This document shows, one piece after another, positions 13,490-14,695 of a stretch of DNA of 14,695 nt. Position 1 is the stretch's first letter, and each line of letters starts with the position of its first letter. Where the stretch lies: NCBI GenBank assembly GCA_905221605.1, contig CAJNDS010000125.1, positions 288,501 to 303,195 on the forward strand, read 5' to 3'. The stretch comes from Symbiodinium natans (Eukaryota > Sar > Dinophyceae > Suessiales > Symbiodiniaceae). The notes beneath the pieces were generated by a model that did no database searches, was not told the DNA's origin, and saw only the letters and a program-made list of their open reading frames with translations. A program made the translations under genes and the position numbers.

Positions 13490-13577
13490 TGTTCCCTCTT
13501 ATACTAACAGTCCTCAATAGGGATTTTAGTAACCATATTAGAATCCCTATGAAGGACTGCTAGTATCAGGAGGAACA
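13490..13577. mobile_element. 88-bp foldback element, diverged arms
   Basis: Arms 13490-13525 and 13542-13577 are inverted copies matching at about 30 of 36 positions. The centre holds AGTAACCATATTAGAAT (13528-13544), which matches the reverse complement of 8203-8219 in foldback copy 1 at 16 of 17 bases. I see no clear target duplication. Confidence 0.6.
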
Positions 13578-14078
13578 ACCCAAATCTAAAACCCTAGATC
13601 CTCCCCAAACATGGACCCCAACCCCCTGGAAACTGCTTAACGCATTCAAGGCCGAAACCCACTGACCCCCGAAAGCCTAAACATTTTCACCTAAACCGCA
13701 AAACGTTAGAACCCTAAAGCCCGAAGCCTTAAGCCCCCCTGCCCAAGCCTCATGCCCTAAACCCTAAAACGCTAGAGGCTAGAACCCTTCAACCCGAAGC
13801 CCTACCCCTTAATCCACGAACCTGCGCCGTCTGAGGAAGCCCGGCTACGTCTTCCCTCGGGACCAGGGGTTTCTGTGGGGTGGGGTCTTCCCTAAACCCG
13901 ATAAACTTCAAGCCTAAACTTTCGGGCTAGGCTTTGAGCAAGGTTGCGGACAGTTCTTCCCAGATGCAGCCCGAACATACGCCTTATAGAACCCTTAGCA
14001 CCCTCAAAAAACAGCCTCCTGGTACTTTACCTGCTCACCCTAAGCCCGAAACTCCAAACCCTAAACCCTATAGCCTAT
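13578..14078. other. Degenerate C-like sequence with unique spacers, no gene called
   Basis: Loose CCCTAAA, CCCCGAAA and CCCGAAGC words. An open plus frame over about 13817-13914 (NLRRLRKPGYVFPRDQGFLW) ends at TAA after another C-like unit. It is not flanked by clear splice-like junctions, so I leave it uncalled. Confidence 0.5.
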
Positions 14079-14160
14079 AGACCCTAAACCCTAAACCCTA
14101 AACCCTAAACCCTGTAGACCCTAAACCCTAAACCCTATAAACCTTAAACCCTCAACCCCA
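14079..14160 (+). repeat. C-strand array with CCCTATA/CCCTGTAG variants
   Basis: About six clean units (14083-14115), then units with two- to four-base insertions. Confidence 0.85.
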
Positions 14161-14178
14161 CCGAGCCGCTGAGCGCAG

Positions 14179-14214
14179 GACCTGAAGCAGGTCTTCGACC
14201 AGCTCCAGCCTTAG
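14179..14214 (+). other. Possible short last exon
   Basis: After CCGCTGAGCGCAG the plus frame reads DLKQVFDQLQP and stops at TAG 14212-14214. All codons but the last sense codon end in G or C. Very short, so composition is the only support. Confidence 0.3.
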
Positions 14215-14230
14215 CTTCCAACCCCTAAAC

Positions 14231-14385
14231 CCTGAACCCTCTAAACCCTCTAAACCCTCTAAACCCTATACCCTATAAACCCTGTAAACCCTACAAACCC
14301 TATAAACCTATAAACCCTAGAAACCCTCTAAACCCTCTAAACCCTCTAAACCCTCTAAACCCTCTAAACCCTCTAAACCCTCTAA
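14231..14385 (+). repeat. Variant nonamer array (CCCTCTAAA)n
   Basis: Three units at about 14235-14262, a mixed block of CCCTATAAA/CCCTGTAAA/CCCTACAAA, then about seven uniform CCCTCTAAA units (14326-14388). Confidence 0.9.
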
Positions 14386-14403
14386 ACCCTAAACCCTAAA
14401 CCC
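14386..14403 (+). repeat. Short canonical C-array
   Basis: Two to three CCCTAAA units close the run of variants, directly before unique DNA. Confidence 0.85.
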
Positions 14404-14553
14404 TGGCCCTGTTTTTCCCAGTTGAGGGTTCATGGGAAATTGTAGTAGTTGTAGGTAGGGGTCGGGGATCACCCATCCTCTTTTGACTGCATTTAGAGAT
14501 AAGAGTAAATCAAAATCAAACACGGCACCGGATGTCATGTCAACAGCAGCCAT
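14389..14553 (-). pseudogene. Coding-like minus-strand frame running into a telomere array
   Basis: From an ATG at 14553 the minus frame reads MAAVDMTSGAVFDFDLLLSL and continues NAVKRGWVIPDPYLQLLQFP before entering telomere-derived sequence, where it stops. The 54-codon frame is compositionally natural and its end is formed by repeat. It could be a gene truncated by the array. The plus strand is also open from about 14456 to the window edge (MSTAAILNIDKFFLSRPYIF from 14537), so the strand is unresolved. Confidence 0.27.
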
Positions 14554-14695
14554 CCTCAATATTGACAAATTCTTTTTGTCACGTCCCTATATCTTCTTGC
14601 TGGTTCTTAGTAGGAAATTTCGGGAACATATCCCTCTAGGTATACCCTTATATACCCTCTTAAGGGATTATGTAGGGTACCCCCCATTTTCCCCA
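14554..14695. other. AT-rich unique end of window
   Basis: Contains TATACCCTTATATACCCT and a short stem (TACCCT 14653-14658 with AGGGTA 14674-14679). These words resemble the interiors of the foldback elements (TTCCCTTATA), so the window may cut through another element. A plus frame is open to the edge. Confidence 0.4.

Overview
This looks like eukaryotic subtelomeric or telomere-repeat-riddled DNA. The heptamer CCCTAAA/TTTAGGG dominates the window: about 41 units open it, and at least 25 further arrays, pure or degenerate and in both orientations, follow to the end. TTTAGGG is the telomere unit of land plants, many green algae and several alveolates (dinoflagellates, coccidia such as Eimeria and Toxoplasma, Perkinsus). 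The scattered internal arrays, short GC-ending coding-like islands and small foldback elements fit an alveolate best, either a dinoflagellate or an Eimeria-type coccidian. The sequence alone does not decide between them. There is no bacterial-style gene, rRNA, tRNA or CRISPR array that I can recognise, and no complete protein-coding gene.

Layout. 6-292: near-perfect C-strand telomere-like array, in the orientation expected at a left chromosome end. 293-6820: C-strand and G-strand arrays alternate with short unique islands and with AT-rich stretches (2838-3058). 6830-7261: AT-rich unique segment with decayed-looking open frames on the minus strand. 7262-9010: degenerate arrays, a 113-bp foldback element (8118-8230) and a clean exon-like island (8497-8574). 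9010-9872: degenerate arrays, an exon-like island (9597-9667) and a candidate 205-bp intron. 9873-10980: unique region with a CTGGCC minisatellite and a diverged segmental duplication. 11024-12044: arrays, a second foldback element of the same family (11177-11291) and a 121-bp element with perfect 38-bp inverted arms (11650-11770). 12071-14405: arrays, a ~100-bp tandem repeat, more exon-like islands and a third foldback element (13490-13577). 14406-14695: unique, AT-rich, open at the window end.

Main pattern. Many unique islands have a C-strand array on their left and a G-strand array on their right. Read on the plus strand, they often begin just after an AG, commonly preceded by a CTAA-type branch-like motif, and stay open in a frame with natural amino-acid composition until the first GT of the following G-array. 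The intervals in the other order (G-array then C-array) are the AT-richer, foldback-rich ones. The simplest reading is that plus-strand coding DNA is split by introns whose 5' ends are TTTAGGG-like and whose 3' ends are CCCTAAA-like, so each intron could fold on itself. This is an inference. Open frames of 20-30 codons are common by chance, and a GT is always available in a G-array. The collective pattern, not any single island, is the argument.
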